This document shows, piece by piece, positions 16,931 through 26,866 of a DNA stretch of 64,000 nt (positions are counted from its first letter, which is position 1; the number at the start of each line of letters is the position of its first letter). The DNA comes from Paludibacteraceae bacterium (GTDB lineage Bacteria > Bacteroidota > Bacteroidia > Bacteroidales > Paludibacteraceae). The stretch covers positions 1 through 64,000 of the forward strand of contig JAILLP010000016.1 in the NCBI GenBank assembly GCA_024693065.1. Reading direction: 5' to 3'. The position numbers were made by a program, and so were the translations under genes. The notes beneath the pieces are model-generated. The model searched no databases. It was not told the origin of the DNA and saw nothing but the letters and a program-made list of their open reading frames with translations.

Positions 16931-17913
16931 ACCAGATTGTATTTTTCTTTGATTCCATCGAGGATTTTAATCAATTCATCTTTAGTTTGAGCTCGAAGAA
17001 TCGCAATCCTTGTTTGTTTGAAATTGTCTATTCCTTTTAGCAGTGGGGTAGAGGCGAGGTGCCTTCTGGTGTGAATGATTCCTCTTATTTCACCCAACCA
17101 TTCTATGTTTTTTTCTATATGTTCTTTTAGTATTCCGATGTAGTACTCAAATGGTTTCTTTTCCATTCTCTCTCCATTCTTTAGGTAGTATTTGATTTCC
17201 TCAAATATCCATGGATTACCGAATGTGGCTCTGCCTATCATCACTGCATCCACACCATACTTGTCGAAGCATTCTTTTGCTCTTTCAGGTGTTGTCACAT
17301 CACCATTTCCGATGATTGGTATTTTGATTCGTGGATTATTTTTCACCTCTCCAATCAATGTCCAGTCTGCGGAACCAGTATACATTTGTGATCTTGTTCT
17401 TCCGTGTATGGCCAAAGCTTGTGCGCCACAATCCTGGATTTGTTCCGCTAGGGTAGTGATGATTTTATTGTTTTCATCCCATCCCAATCTGGTCTTTACG
17501 GTGACAGGTGTGTTCACTGCCTTTACAACAGCTTTGATTATTTCAAGCATTTTAGGAATATCCTTTAGCAATCCCGCACCACCACCTTTTCCTGCCACCT
17601 TTTTTACAGGACATCCGAAGTTTAAATCGATGATGTCTGGATGTGCCGCTTCAGCCATTTTAGCCGCTTCAGCTATTGGTTCTGGATCTCTTCCGTAAAG
17701 TTGGATGACCACTGGTCTTTCTTCGTCGTTTATATTCAGCTTTCTTTCTGTGCTTTGCACGTTTCTGATCAATGCATCTGCTGAGACGAATTCTGAATAG
17801 ACCATGTCTGCGCCAAACCTTTTGCATAGTAATCTGAATGTTGGATCTGTCACATCCTCCATGGGGGCTAAGAATAACGGATATTCTCCAAATTCTATGT
17901 TTCCTATTTTCAT
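16927..17913 (-). CDS. dusB: tRNA-dihydrouridine synthase B
   Basis: 328 residues, an FMN enzyme that reduces uridine to dihydrouridine in tRNA. It begins with the FMN-barrel signature LAPMEDVTDPTFRLLCKRFGAD and has the catalytic cysteine Cys101 in LNFGCPVKKVAGKGGGAGLL. LAIHGRTRSQMYTGSADW and PIIGNGDVTTPERA are typical. The C-terminal helical domain (TRRHLASTPLLKGIDNFKQTR) matches the DusB subgroup. The start codon is 16 bases from parS site 2. Confidence 0.95.
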   Translation of the reverse strand: MKIGNIEFGEYPLFLAPMEDVTDPTFRLLCKRFGADMVYSEFVSADALIRNVQSTERKLNINDEERPVVIQLYGRDPEPIAEAAKMAEAAHPDIIDLNFGCPVKKVAGKGGGAGLLKDIPKMLEIIKAVVKAVNTPVTVKTRLGWDENNKIITTLAEQIQDCGAQALAIHGRTRSQMYTGSADWTLIGEVKNNPRIKIPIIGNGDVTTPERAKECFDKYGVDAVMIGRATFGNPWIFEEIKYYLKNGERMEKKPFEYYIGILKEHIEKNIEWLGEIRGIIHTRRHLASTPLLKGIDNFKQTRIAILRAQTKDELIKILDGIKEKYNLV

Positions 17914-17928
17914 CTCTAAAATATAAAA

Positions 17929-17944
17929 TGTTTCACGTGGAACA
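17929..17944. promoter_or_regulatory. parS: parS chromosome-partitioning site 2
   Basis: TGTTTCACGTGGAACA fits TGTTNCACGTGNAACA. The palindrome extends outward (AA...TT) to 20 bases with one mismatched pair. It sits in the 31-base gap between trhP and dusB. Confidence 0.88.
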
Positions 17945-19210
17945 TTATTCTTTTATTATATCGGAAGTGTTTACCCATTTGTATAGTTTGTCCGATGTTC
18001 TGATTTTATCGGGAACCGCTATGGAGAATAAGTCACCTTTTTGACACTCTTCCGCCACTGATTCTCCTACGTGCATTTCTCCAACTTTTAGTTCGATGAC
18101 TCCTGTGGTTGGTCCGATAATCAATACTTCATCTCCCTTTTTAATGCCGTATTTGGTTTCTACCAAAAATTCCGCAACACCTATTTTGGAATAATACTTG
18201 GTTCCTTTTCCTACATATACTTTTTTCTTTTTGGCTTCTGAACCGTATGTGGCACTCCATTCACCTAGGCGTTGGCCTAAATAATATCCATTCCAAAATC
18301 CTCGGTTGAATACTTTGCTGAGCCTCTCGTCCCACTGCGCTATTTTCTCTTCACTGTATGTTCCGTCCAAGTAGGAGTTTATCGCTTCATCATAACATGA
18401 AACCACAGTTTTTACATATTCAGGTCCTCTTGCGCGTCCTTCTATCTTCAATACCCTGACACCTGATTCAATCAGTTTATTGATGAAATGGATGGTTTTT
18501 AAATCTTTTGGCGACATCAGATACTGATTGTCTACTTTGATTTCTATGTCGCTGTCATCATCGATTAACCGATAGCCATGGCGGCAAACTTGATAGCAGG
18601 CTCCTCTGTTGGCCGATGCGTTGAGCTCGTGCAGGCTTAAATAACACTTGCCCGAAACTGCCATGCAAAGTGCACCATGGCAGAACATCTCAATCTTTAT
18701 GAGCTCTCCTTTGGGTCCTTTGATCTGCTCTTCCTGAATAGCTTCCCAAATGTTCCTCACTTGATCCATGTTACATTCACGCGCAAGGACAACCACATCC
18801 GCATATCTCGCATAGAATTTCAATGCTTCTACGTTCGCTATGTTCAGTTGCGTGGAGAGATGTACCTCGACGCCAATGCTATAAGCGTATGTCATCGCCG
18901 CCACATCCGCTGCGATGATGGCACTTACTCCAACCTCTTTGGCGGTGTCGATGATCTCTTTCATCAACTCTAAATCGTCATTGTAGATGACTGTATTTAC
19001 GGTTAAGTAACTTTTTATGCCGTTCTCTTTGCAGATACTGACGATTTTTCGAAGGTCCTCCGTGCTGAAATTGCTGGCGGAACGGGAACGCATATTCAGT
19101 TTTTCTATGCCGAAATAGACAGAATTGGCCCCAGATTGGATGGCAGCTTGCAGACTTTCGTACGAGCCAACAGGTGCCATTATCTCGAAATCTTCTCTCT
19201 TTATATTCAT
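17945..19210 (-). CDS. trhP: Peptidase U32 family protein, tRNA hydroxylation protein TrhP-like
   Basis: 421 residues. It belongs to the U32 family, whose tRNA branch (TrhP/YegQ) helps form 5-hydroxyuridine at position 34. It starts with IMAPVGSYESLQAAIQSGANSVYFGI. Conserved Cys motifs follow: EMFCHGALCMAVSGKCYLS and RGACYQVCRHGY. Then comes VLKIEGRARGPEYV and a C-terminal beta-domain from about residue 330 (GVAEFLVETKYGIKKGDEVLIIGPT). It is the last gene of the leftward mnmG-uvrC-dtd-trhP run. Two of the four genes are tRNA-modification genes, which supports the tRNA role over a protease role. Confidence 0.85.
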   Translation of the reverse strand: MNIKREDFEIMAPVGSYESLQAAIQSGANSVYFGIEKLNMRSRSASNFSTEDLRKIVSICKENGIKSYLTVNTVIYNDDLELMKEIIDTAKEVGVSAIIAADVAAMTYAYSIGVEVHLSTQLNIANVEALKFYARYADVVVLARECNMDQVRNIWEAIQEEQIKGPKGELIKIEMFCHGALCMAVSGKCYLSLHELNASANRGACYQVCRHGYRLIDDDSDIEIKVDNQYLMSPKDLKTIHFINKLIESGVRVLKIEGRARGPEYVKTVVSCYDEAINSYLDGTYSEEKIAQWDERLSKVFNRGFWNGYYLGQRLGEWSATYGSEAKKKKVYVGKGTKYYSKIGVAEFLVETKYGIKKGDEVLIIGPTTGVIELKVGEMHVGESVAEECQKGDLFSIAVPDKIRTSDKLYKWVNTSDIIKE

Positions 19211-19222
19211 ATAATTCTCTTT

Positions 19223-19675
19223 TTATTCTCTATTCTGTGAATCTATCCATATCGTGACAGGTCCGTTGTTGAGCAGTTCAACTTTCATGTCCGCTCCGAA
19301 TTCGCCCGTTCCTATCGCTTTTCCTAAGTCTGCTTCTACTTGCGCACAGAATTTCTCATACATTGGTATGGCGAAATCTGCCTTGCTGGCACGTATGTAG
19401 GAGGGACGATTCCCTTTCTTCGTCATCGCTTGTAGGGTGAATTGGCTGACCACCAATATCTCTCCTTCCACATCTTTCACGGATTTGTTCATCACTCCGT
19501 TTTCATCGTCAAATATACGAATGTTGACAATCTTTCCGCTCAGCCATTCTATGTCTTCCTCCGTGTCCCTGTCTTCAATTCCTACCAGTACAAGCAGTCC
19601 GTTCCCTATCTTAGACTTTATTTTGCCGTCGATAGTGACCGATGCGTGCGTGACTCTTTGTATTACTATTCTCAT
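19223..19675 (-). CDS. dtd: D-aminoacyl-tRNA deacylase
   Basis: 150 residues. It removes D-amino acids wrongly attached to tRNA. It starts with MRIVIQRVTHASVTIDGK and contains the two family motifs SQFTL (catalytic Thr) and NNGPVTIW (cross-subunit Gly-Pro motif). Length is exactly that of DTD1. It lies 12 bases upstream of trhP and 33 bases downstream of uvrC in the same direction. Confidence 0.95.
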   Translation of the reverse strand: MRIVIQRVTHASVTIDGKIKSKIGNGLLVLVGIEDRDTEEDIEWLSGKIVNIRIFDDENGVMNKSVKDVEGEILVVSQFTLQAMTKKGNRPSYIRASKADFAIPMYEKFCAQVEADLGKAIGTGEFGADMKVELLNNGPVTIWIDSQNRE

Positions 19676-19708
19676 ATATTTTTTTATATTAATTCTAAAA
19701 TTATATGA

Positions 19709-21526
19709 TTATTTATTTTTATTGTTATTGAAATAATCTACAATTATTCTTGCTTTATTTTTACCAATCTCAGCGGACAACTCTTCGAAACTAAGCTCCT
19801 TGATTCGTTTCACGCTCTTGAATTTCTTGATGAGCGCTTCTTGTGTTTTTTCACCGATTCCTTTGATGTCAAGTTCGGTCCTGATCATGTTCTTGCTTCG
19901 CTTCTCTCTGTGAAATTTGATGGCGAAACGGTGCACTTCATCCTGGATGGATGCGAAGAAACGGAAGGTTTCATCCGTTGGGTCGAGGTTAATAATCCTC
20001 GGTGGAAAGCCGAAAATTAGCTCTTTCGTGCGGTGCTTTTCGTTCTTGGCCAAGCCGGCGATGGGTATTCCTAAATGAAGCTCGTCTTCTACCACTTCCC
20101 TGATCACCTCCATCTGTCCGATGCCACCATCGGCGATGATGAGTTGGGGCAGCGGCTGCTCCTCTTCCATCAGTCGGCTGTATCTTCTTCGGACCACCTC
20201 TTTCATGGAGGCGTAGTCGTCTGGTCCGACCACCGTCTTGATGTTGTATTTTCTGTAATCATTCTTCGATGGTTTCGCCATTTTGTAGACTACGCAGGCG
20301 GCTACCGCATCGCTTCCTTGTATGTTGGAATTATCAAAACATTCGATTTGAACGGGGATTTTGTCCAATTGGAGCAGGTTCTGTATGGCCTTCAGCATTT
20401 TGGTGGCGCGCTGCTCCGGATTGAATTTCTCCATCTGTTTCATGCGGTCGAAACGATATTGTTTCACATTCTGGATGGATAGGTCGAGCAGTTTTCTTTT
20501 GTCTCCTTTTTGCGGGATGGTGATCACCGTGTTCTTGAATTCATAGCCGATCTCGAAAGGAACGATGATCTCACGGGAAGTACTTTTGAATCTTTCCCGT
20601 AGTTCAGTAATCGCTGTCGCAAGAATTTCCTCTTTTTCCTCATCGGTCCGTATCTTGTATTCCAGGGTATAGGCTTGTGAGATGGTGCCGTTCGTCACCT
20701 TCAGGAAATTCACAAAAGCATCGTTTTCATCGATTTCTATGGCGAATGTGTCGATGTTGGTGAGCGAAGGATTTACGATGGTGGACTTAGCTTTGTAGCG
20801 TGCCAAAGCGTCCAGTTTGTCTTTGATGTTTTGTGCCTCTTCGAACTTCAGTTCTTCGGCCAAAAGCATCATTTTTTCCTTCAGCGTTTTTTCCAGTTCG
20901 CCTAACTCTCCTTTCAATAAAAGCTTGATTTCACCGATGTTTTTGTTGTATTCCTCCAAGCTTTGTAACCCTTCACAACACCCCTTACACTTCTTGATGT
21001 GGTATTGAAGGCAAACCTTGAATTTTCCTTCGTTGATGTTATCCGGCGTAAGGTTGAGCTTACAATTCCTGATCGGGTAGAGTTCCGATATGAGTTCCAG
21101 TAAAATATGGATGGCGGGCAGGTAGGTGTAGGGTCCGTAATAGATGGATCCATCCTTCACCATGTTCCTCGTTTTGAATATCCTGGGAAAAAACTCGTTC
21201 TTCACGCATATCCAAGGATATGTCTTTCCATCCTTCAGCAGAATATTGTAGCGTGGCTGATGCTTTTTGATCAGACTGTTTTCGAGCAACAGGGCGTCTT
21301 GTTCGCTTTCGACGACGATGTATTTGATGTCGGCTATCTGTTTCACCAACACTCTTGTCTTTACGCTTTGCTGCTCTTTGTTGAAGTAGGAGGAGACCCT
21401 TCTTTTCAGATTTTTCGCCTTTCCAACGTAGATTATCTCGTTTTTGTCGTTCAGATATTGGTACACACCTGGACTTTCCGGAAGGGACAAAACAATCTGT
21501 TTTACGTGTGAAACCTCCTTCTCCAT
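19709..21526 (-). CDS. uvrC: Excinuclease ABC subunit C
   Basis: 605 residues, the dual-incision nuclease of nucleotide-excision repair. The N-terminal GIY-YIG domain is SPGVYQYLNDKNEIIYVGKAKNLKRR. A Cys-rich region (YHIKKCKGCCEG) follows, then a UVR motif (EEAQNIKDKLDAL). The RNase H-like domain has IECFDNSNIQGSDAVAA and LIIADGGIGQ, and the C-terminal helix-hairpin-helix is LDIKGIGEKTQEALIKKF. The start codon lies next to the mnmG stop. Confidence 0.97.
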   Translation of the reverse strand: MEKEVSHVKQIVLSLPESPGVYQYLNDKNEIIYVGKAKNLKRRVSSYFNKEQQSVKTRVLVKQIADIKYIVVESEQDALLLENSLIKKHQPRYNILLKDGKTYPWICVKNEFFPRIFKTRNMVKDGSIYYGPYTYLPAIHILLELISELYPIRNCKLNLTPDNINEGKFKVCLQYHIKKCKGCCEGLQSLEEYNKNIGEIKLLLKGELGELEKTLKEKMMLLAEELKFEEAQNIKDKLDALARYKAKSTIVNPSLTNIDTFAIEIDENDAFVNFLKVTNGTISQAYTLEYKIRTDEEKEEILATAITELRERFKSTSREIIVPFEIGYEFKNTVITIPQKGDKRKLLDLSIQNVKQYRFDRMKQMEKFNPEQRATKMLKAIQNLLQLDKIPVQIECFDNSNIQGSDAVAACVVYKMAKPSKNDYRKYNIKTVVGPDDYASMKEVVRRRYSRLMEEEQPLPQLIIADGGIGQMEVIREVVEDELHLGIPIAGLAKNEKHRTKELIFGFPPRIINLDPTDETFRFFASIQDEVHRFAIKFHREKRSKNMIRTELDIKGIGEKTQEALIKKFKSVKRIKELSFEELSAEIGKNKARIIVDYFNNNKNK

Positions 21527-21527
21527 A

Positions 21528-23402
21528 CTATCTGCCCATTAGGATTAAGAGAATGTTGATGTCGCTTGGCGAAATGCCAGGGATACGGCTGGCCTGACCG
21601 ATGGTTTCCGGGTCGATGCGTGTTAGTTTCTGACGCGCCTCCGTCGATAATGATTGCAGGGTAGAGTAGTCGAATCTACCTTTTATCTGTATGTTTTCCA
21701 AGCGTTTAAGCTTATCGGCAATCATTGTTTCCCGATCGATGTACCCTTTGTATTTTATCTGAATTTCAGCCGCTTCCGTGATCTCCTCTTTTCGGTTAGG
21801 TATCTTATCGAGCGCCGCCTTCAGAGGTGCGATGCCTTCGGATAGCTGTTTGATGGTCAGCTGAGGACGGTTCACCAAGTCCACCAGCTTGCATCCGTTC
21901 TTCAGAGCGGATGTTCCGTTCTTCTCTAAGAAGTCGTTGATGAGGTTGGCTCTGATGGAGAAATTCTCGATGAAATCGACAATTCTTTCCACCTCCTTCT
22001 TTTTCTCCACGTAGAGATCATAGCGTTCTTTCTTGGCTAAACCGAGCTCGTATGCCTTAGGTGTCAGTCTTGCGTCGGCGTCGTCTTGCCTTAGGAGAAT
22101 TCTGTATTCAGCACGTGACGTGAACATTCGGTATGGTTCGTCCACTCCTTTCGTCACCAAATCGTCGATGAGCACGCCGATGTAGGCTTCGTTTCTGCTC
22201 AAGGTGAATGGTTTGCCGCCGTGGCAGTTGATGTGGGCGTTGATACCGGCGATGATACCTTGTCCGGCAGCCTCCTCATATCCTGTGGTACCGTTCACCT
22301 GTCCGGCGAAGAATAGGTTCTTGATCACCTTCGACTCCAGGTTATGGTGCAATTGCGTCGGATCGAAGAAGTCATACTCGATCGCATAGCCCGGACGATA
22401 GACGACAGCGTTCTCCAAACCACGGATGGTTTTTAACGCATTTAACTGAATATCAAGCGGTAACGATGATGAAAAACCGTTGAGGTAATATTCTTGTGTG
22501 GTCTCGCCTTCTGGTTCGAGGAAGAGCTGGTGCTGTGTCTTGTCCGCGAATGTGACGATTTTCGTCTCTATGCTTGGGCAATAACGAGGGCCGATACTCT
22601 TGATTTGTCCGTTGTAAAGGGGAGAATCCGGCAGACCCGCACGGAGAATCTCATGCGTCCTTTCGTTGGTATGGGTGATGAAGCAATCCCTCTGTTTGAG
22701 CGGTCTTGGCTTGAAGTCCAGATAAGAGAATTTATGGAAATCATCCTCTCCGCCTTGAACCGTCATGACAGAGAAATCTATCGTCCTACCATCGATACGC
22801 ACAGGCGTACCAGTTTTCATCCTATCTGTTCGGATGCCCAATTCCTTGAGTTGTTCCGTCAATCCGTAAGATGCTGGTTCAGAGATTCTTCCTGCGGCTA
22901 TTTGTGTTCTTCCGCAGTGGATGAGGCCCGTGAGGAAGGTGCCGGCGGTCAGCACGACACATTTCGCCTTGAATGTCGCGCCCATGCTGGTGACGACACC
23001 CCGCACTTCATTATCCTCGATGATGAAACGGACAACGGAGTCTTGCCAGATATTCAGGTTGTCGGTATTTTCGAGGGTGCTTCTCCATTTCTCGCTGAAT
23101 TTCTGTCGGTCGGCCTGTGATCGTGGGCTCCACATGGCAGGTCCTTTGGACTGGTTCAGCAATCTATATTGGATGGCGGTGAGGTCCGTGATGATACCCA
23201 TCTGTCCTCCTAACGCATCTATCTCCCTCACAATCTGTCCTTTAGCGATACCACCAACAGCTGGGTTGCAGCTCATTTGAGCGATTTTATGCATATCCAT
23301 GGTGATAAGCAGAGTTTTTGACCCAAGATTAGCCGCCGCTGCCGCCGCTTCACAACCGGCATGTCCGGCTCCGATGACGATTACTTCGTAATGAAATTCC
23401 AT
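21528..23402 (-). CDS. mnmG: tRNA uridine-5-carboxymethylaminomethyl modification enzyme MnmG
   Basis: 624 residues, the FAD subunit that with MnmE modifies the wobble uridine in certain tRNAs. The FAD fold GAGHAGCEAAAAAANLG is at the N-terminus. It is followed by MSCNPAVGGIAKGQIVREIDALGG and the TGTFLTGLIHCGR stretch. The C-terminal MnmE-binding region ends with IPGISPSDINILLILMGR. First gene of the leftward four-gene run. mnmG lies near the replication origin in many bacteria, which agrees with the parS sites ~5 kb away. Confidence 0.97.
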   Translation of the reverse strand: MEFHYEVIVIGAGHAGCEAAAAAANLGSKTLLITMDMHKIAQMSCNPAVGGIAKGQIVREIDALGGQMGIITDLTAIQYRLLNQSKGPAMWSPRSQADRQKFSEKWRSTLENTDNLNIWQDSVVRFIIEDNEVRGVVTSMGATFKAKCVVLTAGTFLTGLIHCGRTQIAAGRISEPASYGLTEQLKELGIRTDRMKTGTPVRIDGRTIDFSVMTVQGGEDDFHKFSYLDFKPRPLKQRDCFITHTNERTHEILRAGLPDSPLYNGQIKSIGPRYCPSIETKIVTFADKTQHQLFLEPEGETTQEYYLNGFSSSLPLDIQLNALKTIRGLENAVVYRPGYAIEYDFFDPTQLHHNLESKVIKNLFFAGQVNGTTGYEEAAGQGIIAGINAHINCHGGKPFTLSRNEAYIGVLIDDLVTKGVDEPYRMFTSRAEYRILLRQDDADARLTPKAYELGLAKKERYDLYVEKKKEVERIVDFIENFSIRANLINDFLEKNGTSALKNGCKLVDLVNRPQLTIKQLSEGIAPLKAALDKIPNRKEEITEAAEIQIKYKGYIDRETMIADKLKRLENIQIKGRFDYSTLQSLSTEARQKLTRIDPETIGQASRIPGISPSDINILLILMGR

Positions 23403-23550
23403 TCTCCAATCTATTTGGAATGCAAAGTACGCAATTTTTTACTTATTAGGGTGTTAGTCGAGTGAAGTATTTTCCTTAAATGTGTTAATGATGGGTGTTT
23501 TTTTGTTAATTTGCGGATGATTTGGAAACAGGAAAGCATGAGATAATCTA

Positions 23551-26500
23551 ATGGAAGAGAGAAACGAACATTTACTGAAGATATACAAGGCGTCGGCCGG
23601 TTCGGGGAAAACATACCGGTTGACGATGGAGTTCCTCAAGTATATCATCGAGGATCCCACCTGTTTTGAGCGCATTTTGGCCGTGACCTTTACGAACAAG
23701 GCGACCGCCGAGATGAAAAACCGTATCATCACCACTTTGTATGGAGTCGCCAAGAATCTTGATGATTCCCAGGGAGATATTACCGTTCTTTCCGATGAAT
23801 TGGGCGTTTTTGATGCGAAATTCAAAAGTCGTTCCTATATTGTTTCCCAAGCGAAAACGGCCTTGTCACTCATGTTGCATAACTATAGTTCTTTCCACAT
23901 CGAGACGATTGATTCTTTCTTTCAGACCGTTCTTCGAAACTTGGAGAAAGAGTTGGGCTTGGGGACGCACTTGAACATTGAAATTGATGAAAAGCCCGTT
24001 CTTTCCGAGACAGTTGCATCCATGTTGGAGAATATCACAACAGATAGGACCCTTTTTAATTGGGTACAGCTTTTCCTTTCCGATAAATTAGAAAGTGAAA
24101 AAAATTGGAATATTTCCGATGAAATCGAAAAATTTGGTGCAGCATTATTTACTGAAAGGTTTCGTAGAAAATCAAAGCCATTGTTCGAATTCCTGATGGA
24201 TAACGGTGGTCATATGAACGAAGGGAGGCTTCATGCTTATCGGGATAAATTAGAAAAATATAGGGACGGATGTTTAAGTAAGATTCAGGAATCCGCTCAG
24301 CGTTTTTTTGATTTCAATAATCAAAACGGATTTGAGTCCGATGATTACTCATATGGATTAAATGGCGGTATTCCAGGATATTTTAATAAAATTGTCGAGG
24401 GTGAATATTGGTTTGATGGCAAGGGGCCAGGGAAAAGGATAATTGCGTTTATCGAGGAAAAGAAATTTTTCTCCAAAAAAAGTGAGTTATTGTCTCATAT
24501 AGATTACATACGTGATTTGGTTGTGGAAACGGAGGACCTTCGGAATCGCTATTTGGTGGAGATTAATACTGTGAATCTGATCATTAAAAATATTTTTAAT
24601 GTTGGTCTATTGCACTATATGGATGCGTTGATGCAGAAAATCAACGAGGAGAAAAACCAGTTTATTCTTTCCGAGACGCAAACGTTGTTGAATGGAATGA
24701 TAGAGGGCAGTGATGCTCCCTTCATTTATGAAAAGATAGGCACCTATTTGGATCATATCATGATTGATGAGTTTCAGGATACAAGTGAAACGCAATGGTT
24801 TAATTTTAAGCCACTTATTAATGAATGTGCTTCCAGACATCAGAGCAGTTTGATAGTTGGTGACCCCAAACAGTCCATCTATCGTTTTCGTAACGGAAAA
24901 TGGCAATTACTTTGTGATTTATCCGATGAAATGGCGCATATTTCCCCAAAGGTTGTTCCGTTAAACACCAATTGGAGAAGTGAAAAGAAGATAGTTGAAT
25001 TCAATAATCTCGTCTTTCAACATCTTCCCGAATTATATCGGGAAAGTGGTATAAACCATCCTATGTTAGAGGATATGATAGAGGCTTACCAGGATGTTTC
25101 GCAAATGTGTAAGAAGGGTGAAAAGAAGGATAAAGGGTATGTGAAGGTCCGTTTTTTGGAAGGCGAGAATAAAGATAAATATAGTTTGGATACATTATGT
25201 GCCCTTGCGGAGGAGATTAAGATGATGCAACAGCGGGGGATTAAACCCGAGCAAATGGCTATTTTGATTCGCAAAACGAAGGATGTACCGTTGATTGCCG
25301 AGTATTTTGCCCAGTTTAAAGACCAAGGTGATAATGCGAAATACTGTTTCGAGTTAATATCCGAAGAGGCCTATATGTTGGAAACATCCGAAGCAATCCA
25401 ATGTATCATAAGTGCGATGCGGTATTTAGTGTTGTTTGGGGGAGACATTAAAGAAAGTGGATTGAAAAAGAAAAATAATTTAGCGTTGATCCAATTATTG
25501 CATGCGTATGAAAGAATAGAAAAAAAAGAAGAGATTGATGTTCCACCCAATCTCAATGATATGACGGTCGAACAATGTGAATTGATCGATTCCATCGAAA
25601 AATTAGCGCTTCTTCCTCTTTATGAGATGGTAGAGGAGATTTATCGAATCATGAGGCTTGATCGCATAAAGAATCAGGAGAGTTATTTTTGTTTTTTCCT
25701 TGATAGGGTTAATGAGTTTCTAACCAGACGATCTTCTGATCTCCGTTTGTTTCTGAAATATTGGGATGAATCCCTTCATAATAAATCCATTCCGAGTGGT
25801 GAAGCTAGCGGTATTAGGATTATGACCATTCATAAATCCAAGGGACTTGAATTTCATACTGTATTCATACCTTTTTGTGATTGGGAGTTGGGGCCGAAAT
25901 CAGGAGATAAGGCTCCGTTATTGTGGGAAAGTACCGATGAATTGGGAGAAAAATACAATGAATTGCCTTTGGCAGCTGTAAAGATGGTAAAGCAAATGTC
26001 CCAGTCACATTTTGCCGAATCATACAATGAGGAATATGTGGAATCTTTTATGGATAATCTAAATGTTCTTTATGTCGCCTTGACCCGGGCGGAGAAAAAC
26101 ATGGTGATATTCGGAAAGAAAAAAGCTGTATCGAAGAAAGGTGAAGGGAAGCCCGATACCCGTATATCACATCGTTTGGCTACTGTTCTCAGGACTTATG
26201 CGGGGGAGAAGTGGAACGAGGCGGAAGATACCTTCATTGACGGTGATTTGTATGTGGATGAGGATGTCATGGTTCAGCCAGGTCATTCCAGCAATCCTTT
26301 CAAGCGAAATCCTGACAAGTATGGTTTCAGATGTGTCAGTTACCAGCAGAAAGGGAAATTCCGTCAATCCAATAAATCTAACGATTTCATCGAGGATAAT
26401 GAAGATTCGGAATGGGAAGAACATAACGAATATATCCAACAAGGCAAGTTGCTTCATTATCTTTTCTCCAACATTGCGACGTCGGAAGATGTTGATAATG

Positions 26501-26859
26501 TGGTGAACAAGATGGAGTTCGAAGGGTTAATTGAAAGTGGGGAACAAAAGAGGAAAATACTAACATCCATGCGAAAGGCGATGGCCACGGAGGAGGCGAA
26601 GAAATGGTTCCGTCCAGGGTTGAAGCTTTACAATGAGTGTTCCATCCTCTTTCGTGATGATCGGGGAGAGCTGCAGGTCCGTCGTCCGGACCGTGTAATC
26701 CAGGAAGGAAACCATATGACGGTGATCGATTTCAAATTCGGGAAGAAATCCCCCAAATATGAAAAACAGATAGATGAATATGTGAATCTATTGGAAAAAA
26801 TGGGCTATCAGGCCGAAGGTCATATCTGGTATTTGAAACAATATTTCGAATGGATTTGA
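23551..26859 (+). CDS. UvrD/RecB-type helicase-nuclease (AddA-like)
   Basis: 1102 residues. It is a superfamily 1A DNA helicase with Walker A ASAGSGKTY at the N-terminus, TFTNKATAEMKNR (motif Ia), IMIDEFQDTSETQW (motif II), VGDPKQSIYRFRNG (motif III), IMTIHKSKGLEFHTVFIP (motif V) and LYVALTRAEKNMVIFGKK (motif VI). The C-terminus has a PD-(D/E)XK nuclease core: RRPDRVIQEG, VIDFKFGKK and a Gln-Tyr motif (KQIDEYVNLLEKMGY). It probably processes double-strand breaks like AddA or RecB. The usual partner addB is not adjacent; the next gene is an acetyltransferase on the other strand. Confidence 0.88.
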   Translation: MEERNEHLLKIYKASAGSGKTYRLTMEFLKYIIEDPTCFERILAVTFTNKATAEMKNRIITTLYGVAKNLDDSQGDITVLSDELGVFDAKFKSRSYIVSQAKTALSLMLHNYSSFHIETIDSFFQTVLRNLEKELGLGTHLNIEIDEKPVLSETVASMLENITTDRTLFNWVQLFLSDKLESEKNWNISDEIEKFGAALFTERFRRKSKPLFEFLMDNGGHMNEGRLHAYRDKLEKYRDGCLSKIQESAQRFFDFNNQNGFESDDYSYGLNGGIPGYFNKIVEGEYWFDGKGPGKRIIAFIEEKKFFSKKSELLSHIDYIRDLVVETEDLRNRYLVEINTVNLIIKNIFNVGLLHYMDALMQKINEEKNQFILSETQTLLNGMIEGSDAPFIYEKIGTYLDHIMIDEFQDTSETQWFNFKPLINECASRHQSSLIVGDPKQSIYRFRNGKWQLLCDLSDEMAHISPKVVPLNTNWRSEKKIVEFNNLVFQHLPELYRESGINHPMLEDMIEAYQDVSQMCKKGEKKDKGYVKVRFLEGENKDKYSLDTLCALAEEIKMMQQRGIKPEQMAILIRKTKDVPLIAEYFAQFKDQGDNAKYCFELISEEAYMLETSEAIQCIISAMRYLVLFGGDIKESGLKKKNNLALIQLLHAYERIEKKEEIDVPPNLNDMTVEQCELIDSIEKLALLPLYEMVEEIYRIMRLDRIKNQESYFCFFLDRVNEFLTRRSSDLRLFLKYWDESLHNKSIPSGEASGIRIMTIHKSKGLEFHTVFIPFCDWELGPKSGDKAPLLWESTDELGEKYNELPLAAVKMVKQMSQSHFAESYNEEYVESFMDNLNVLYVALTRAEKNMVIFGKKKAVSKKGEGKPDTRISHRLATVLRTYAGEKWNEAEDTFIDGDLYVDEDVMVQPGHSSNPFKRNPDKYGFRCVSYQQKGKFRQSNKSNDFIEDNEDSEWEEHNEYIQQGKLLHYLFSNIATSEDVDNVVNKMEFEGLIESGEQKRKILTSMRKAMATEEAKKWFRPGLKLYNECSILFRDDRGELQVRRPDRVIQEGNHMTVIDFKFGKKSPKYEKQIDEYVNLLEKMGYQAEGHIWYLKQYFEWI

Positions 26860-26866
26860 GTCATGA

